Shown: positions 62,078 to 64,000 of the stretch, piece after piece
Numbering within the stretch: position 1 is the first letter of the stretch
Layout: every line of letters begins with the position of its first letter
Assembly: GCF_000317695.1 (NCBI RefSeq)
Contig: NC_020157.1
Span: 62,001 to 126,000 of the forward strand
Origin: Anabaena cylindrica PCC 7122
GTDB lineage: Bacteria > Cyanobacteriota > Cyanobacteriia > Cyanobacteriales > Nostocaceae
Direction: 5' to 3'
Length of the DNA: 64,000 nt
Made by a program: the position numbers and the translations under genes
The notes under the pieces: model-generated
Seen by the model: only the letters and a program-made list of their open reading frames with translations
The model's database searches: none
Told to the model about the DNA's origin: nothing

Positions 62078-62978
62078 TTAGGAAAGATTAGCTAAACGGT
62101 GTAAAATCTGCATATTCATCCCCCATTTCCTGAAAGATTGCCATTTGTATTCGCACTCCCCTGGTGTGTATTTAGCTGATAGCTGACTCCATTCTTCCCA
62201 AGCAGAAAGCAGGGTAGGATTGACTGATTTCAAAGCCATTCCCACCTTGATCCATGAATCATATTTATCTGCAAAGCGAGGATGAATAATTTCTAGTAGT
62301 AACAGTGCTGTTTCTGTATCCTCACCTGTAAATTCTGGATTTGTTGGTAAAAAGTTGCTGTTTTTGTGGTAATCTCTTTTTGGTGATTTCGCACGTTTGG
62401 TCATTTGTTCGATTATCCAAGATGGTGCGATCGCTATTTCTATTTGGTCAGGACGACAACCACTCAGCCAACGATAATAACCGGTTTGTGGATGAATACT
62501 GGGGGGAAGTATTGATGGTAGTTTAGTACCTCTAAATTCTAAAACTTCACCGGGGGCGGTGGTGATTTTACGGGATTTGAGTTTAAGGTGAGTGTTACCT
62601 GGTAATTTCAGTAAATATTGCGCCCTTCCTGGTCGTCCTGATGTAAATGCAACTGTAGTGGGTAGTGGTTGATGAGCGATAATTGCTGCATGGGCGCTGT
62701 ATCCATCACAGTCTATGGCGATTAAAAATTCCTGGGAGTTTTGACCGCAAAGGACACCTATACCTGTGGGGGTTACTTTGTAAAAACCGTGATGGCGGTT
62801 TCTGATTGGTACTTTTTCATATTGCTGTAGTTGGTTCAGCAATGCTTGAGGAGACCAGGGATGTTGTTCCCATTGATACCCTAATGGTCTTTTTCCCTGA
62901 GTGGGGATGATAGGCCAGTGTGGGGGGAGTAGTTTGAGGGTATCAATCAGTTTTTGGGTTTGTGGTTTTTTTCAGCAT
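62078..62978 (-). CDS. PrimPol-type bifunctional DNA primase/polymerase, apparently frameshifted near its start
   Basis: The in-frame region from 62971 encodes LPPHWPIIPTQGKRPLGYQW, then IAIDCDGYSAHAAII (PrimPol acidic motif DCD), FTSGRPGRAQYLLKLPG, and a PriCT-2-like C-terminus (YDSWIKVGMALKS, WEEWSQLSAKYTPGECEYKW). This frame has no ATG: a stop lies at 62972-62974. A nearby ATG (62976-62978, MLKK) is in another frame, joined through A7 (62965-62971). Removing one A would restore MLKKPQTQKLIDTLKLLPPH, so the gene is a frameshift, a slippage-regulated start, or a non-ATG start. A TTG at 62842 gives only a truncated form. It heads the PRTRC/replisome run. Confidence 0.72.
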
Positions 62979-63223
62979 GGGTTTTAATGGTGATTGGGGT
63001 TGCAAAGGAAACAAAAGTTGTTAAACCTAAATAATGTGCTTTTAGTGTATGATTTACTGCTTGTGCAAAGAGTGAAACAAACAACAGTAGTTAATTTAGT
63101 TGTTGATTTCTTCAGCTAAGTCTGCGTTAGCAGACTTACTATAAAATTCAGTAGATACAGTTGCTTTTATAGCCAAAACTCCAAAAATTGGATACGCTTG
63201 GTGAAGGGTATCAGATAGTGGCA
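62979..63223. other. Divergent intergenic stretch before cmr1
   Basis: No gene and no CRISPR repeat is seen in these 245 bases. They contain one clear hairpin (63118-63137). Promoters for the minus-strand primase/PRTRC run and the plus-strand cmr genes should lie here. Confidence 0.4.
63118..63137. promoter_or_regulatory. Perfect 8-bp hairpin upstream of cmr1
   Basis: AAGTCTGC, GTTA loop, GCAGACTT forms a perfect eight-pair hairpin between the divergent primase and cmr1 genes. It could be an operator or a transcript end from outside genes. It is single-copy here, so it is not a CRISPR array. Confidence 0.4.
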
Positions 63224-64000
63224 ATGGAAGTAAAAATTCAAACTCTCACTCCAATCTGGACAGGCGGTATTGAGTCCGGAAAGTGCGATCGCATTCACGA
63301 AACCGGACTGCTTGGTAGTCTGCGCTGGTGGATGGAGGTTCTGGTGCGCGGGATGGGGGGTGTGGTCTGTGATCCGACTGAGCAAAAATGCTCATACGAT
63401 TCCAAGAAGCCTAACAATGGACTTTGTAAGGTCTGCGAAGTGTTTGGCGCAACTGGTTGGAAACGTCAGTTTCGTCTGGAGGTACAGGAGATTGAAATCT
63501 CTGATGCACAAATTAAGCATACTATTACAGCAGATCGAACTTATACAAATGATCAAGGTAAGCTAAAAACACCAACTTGGTATTTTCGAGATTCTAACCC
63601 TCCAAATGCCCCTAAAAATGGCACTTTTATTATTAAAATTCAAAGCTTCAATCCAAAATTCAAGCCTGAAATTATTGCTGGACTAATTCAATTTATTGCT
63701 GATTGGTCGGCTTTAGGAGCGCGTTCTCAGATGGGGTTTGGTGTAATTAAAATTGAGTGTGCTGGCATTATTGATACTCAGCCTCTATACGATTGGCTCA
63801 TTCTCACTAACGGAAGTGAATCTGATAGAAAACTACCTTCGTTACAAAACATTTTTCTGGCAAAAATACATTCTAAAGATTCAAATTTTGATGAAAGAAG
63901 TACCTTTGATTTGAAATATGATTTACGACAACTTTTCAGATCAGATAAAAATATACGTCATTTTATTATGGGTACAGTTAAAGGTGATGTTATAGCCGCT
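63224..64000 (+). CDS. cmr1: Cmr1-like RAMP protein of a type III-B CRISPR system (continues past the window)
   Basis: From the ATG at 63224 the frame is open to the window end (259 codons). It has the Cmr1 signatures: IQTLTPIWTGGIESGKCDRI, ETGLLGSLRWWMEVLVRGMG, and the cysteine-rich CSYDSKKPNNGLCKVCEVFG. A RAMP glycine-rich loop, SALGARSQMGFGVIKIE, follows near residue 170. Cmr1 caps the type III-B RNA-targeting effector complex and binds the 3' end of the crRNA. Genes cmr2 onward are expected just past the window. No array is visible here. The gene diverges from the primase/PRTRC run. Confidence 0.87.
   Translation, partial: MEVKIQTLTPIWTGGIESGKCDRIHETGLLGSLRWWMEVLVRGMGGVVCDPTEQKCSYDSKKPNNGLCKVCEVFGATGWKRQFRLEVQEIEISDAQIKHTITADRTYTNDQGKLKTPTWYFRDSNPPNAPKNGTFIIKIQSFNPKFKPEIIAGLIQFIADWSALGARSQMGFGVIKIECAGIIDTQPLYDWLILTNGSESDRKLPSLQNIFLAKIHSKDSNFDERSTFDLKYDLRQLFRSDKNIRHFIMGTVKGDVIAA

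Noticed and set aside
63118..63137. The 63118-63137 hairpin as a CRISPR repeat
   Set aside because: It is a single copy of 20 bases with no second copy and no spacing pattern.
1..64000. rRNA, tRNA genes and a CRISPR array
   Set aside because: I saw no tRNA cloverleaf, no rRNA-like conserved blocks, and no regularly spaced identical repeats with spacers. The cmr1-like gene implies an array elsewhere, but none is in the window.

Overview
The window reads as part of a large, mobilizable plasmid from a filamentous, heterocyst-forming-type cyanobacterium (Nostoc/Anabaena relatives). The evidence is the frequent HIP1 octamer GCGATCGC, the small palindromic Nostoc-type repeats, a CyRepA1-like replication protein, two partition modules, a relaxase with its accessory protein, and the absence of rRNA, tRNA or core housekeeping genes. 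The species assignment is inference; no search was run.

Layout. 0-7 kb: the start of a PadR-type regulator gene, an iteron-like region, the CyRepA1-like replication initiator/helicase (1010-5128) and a Uma2-type nuclease. 6.4-14.4 kb: a 2,186-residue protein that joins a DxDGD double-psi barrel polymerase signature to NADAR-like and SLOG-like modules, flanked by two unknown genes. 14.8-19.7 kb: relaxase, MobC-like protein, a candidate oriT/centromere region with 10-bp direct repeats, and an actin-like ParM with a small upstream partner. 19.8-28 kb: an Rpn/DUF4351 protein, membrane and basic proteins, and a 1,705-residue DNA methylase-helicase. 28.3-32.7 kb: a WGR protein and a Ycf46-like AAA+/DUF2997/Ycf35 cassette. 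33.6-39.7 kb: secreted and TPR proteins, then a metal island (NRAMP transporter, ArsR/SmtB repressor, P1B-type ATPase). 40.2-47.5 kb: ParB, ParA, two SSB-like genes (the IS5-family element has replaced the 3' end of one), a Rho-N-like protein, and clamp-loader subunits delta' and delta. 47.8-51.2 kb: a plus-strand ABC-3C-type three-gene defence system. 51.4-57 kb: B-family DNA polymerase, DnaX, and the DnaN clamp. 58-62.9 kb: a PRTRC cassette (ThiF/E1-like, JAB, E2-like, ubiquitin-like and others) ending in a PrimPol primase. 63.2 kb to the end: the start of a cmr1-like gene of a type III-B CRISPR system.

How the genes fit together. The plasmid appears to carry most of its own replisome: initiator helicase, PrimPol, B-family polymerase, sliding clamp, DnaX, delta, delta' and SSB. 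Three encoded proteins (B-family polymerase, PRTRC protein E, and the methylase-helicase) end exactly in QLSLF or QLTLF, the classic clamp-binding pentapeptide, which suggests they are recruited to the plasmid clamp. The PRTRC ubiquitin-like genes are packed into the same minus-strand run as the replisome genes. The most unusual items are the giant polymerase-signature/NADAR/SLOG protein and the coupling of the PRTRC cassette to a clamp-centred plasmid replisome.
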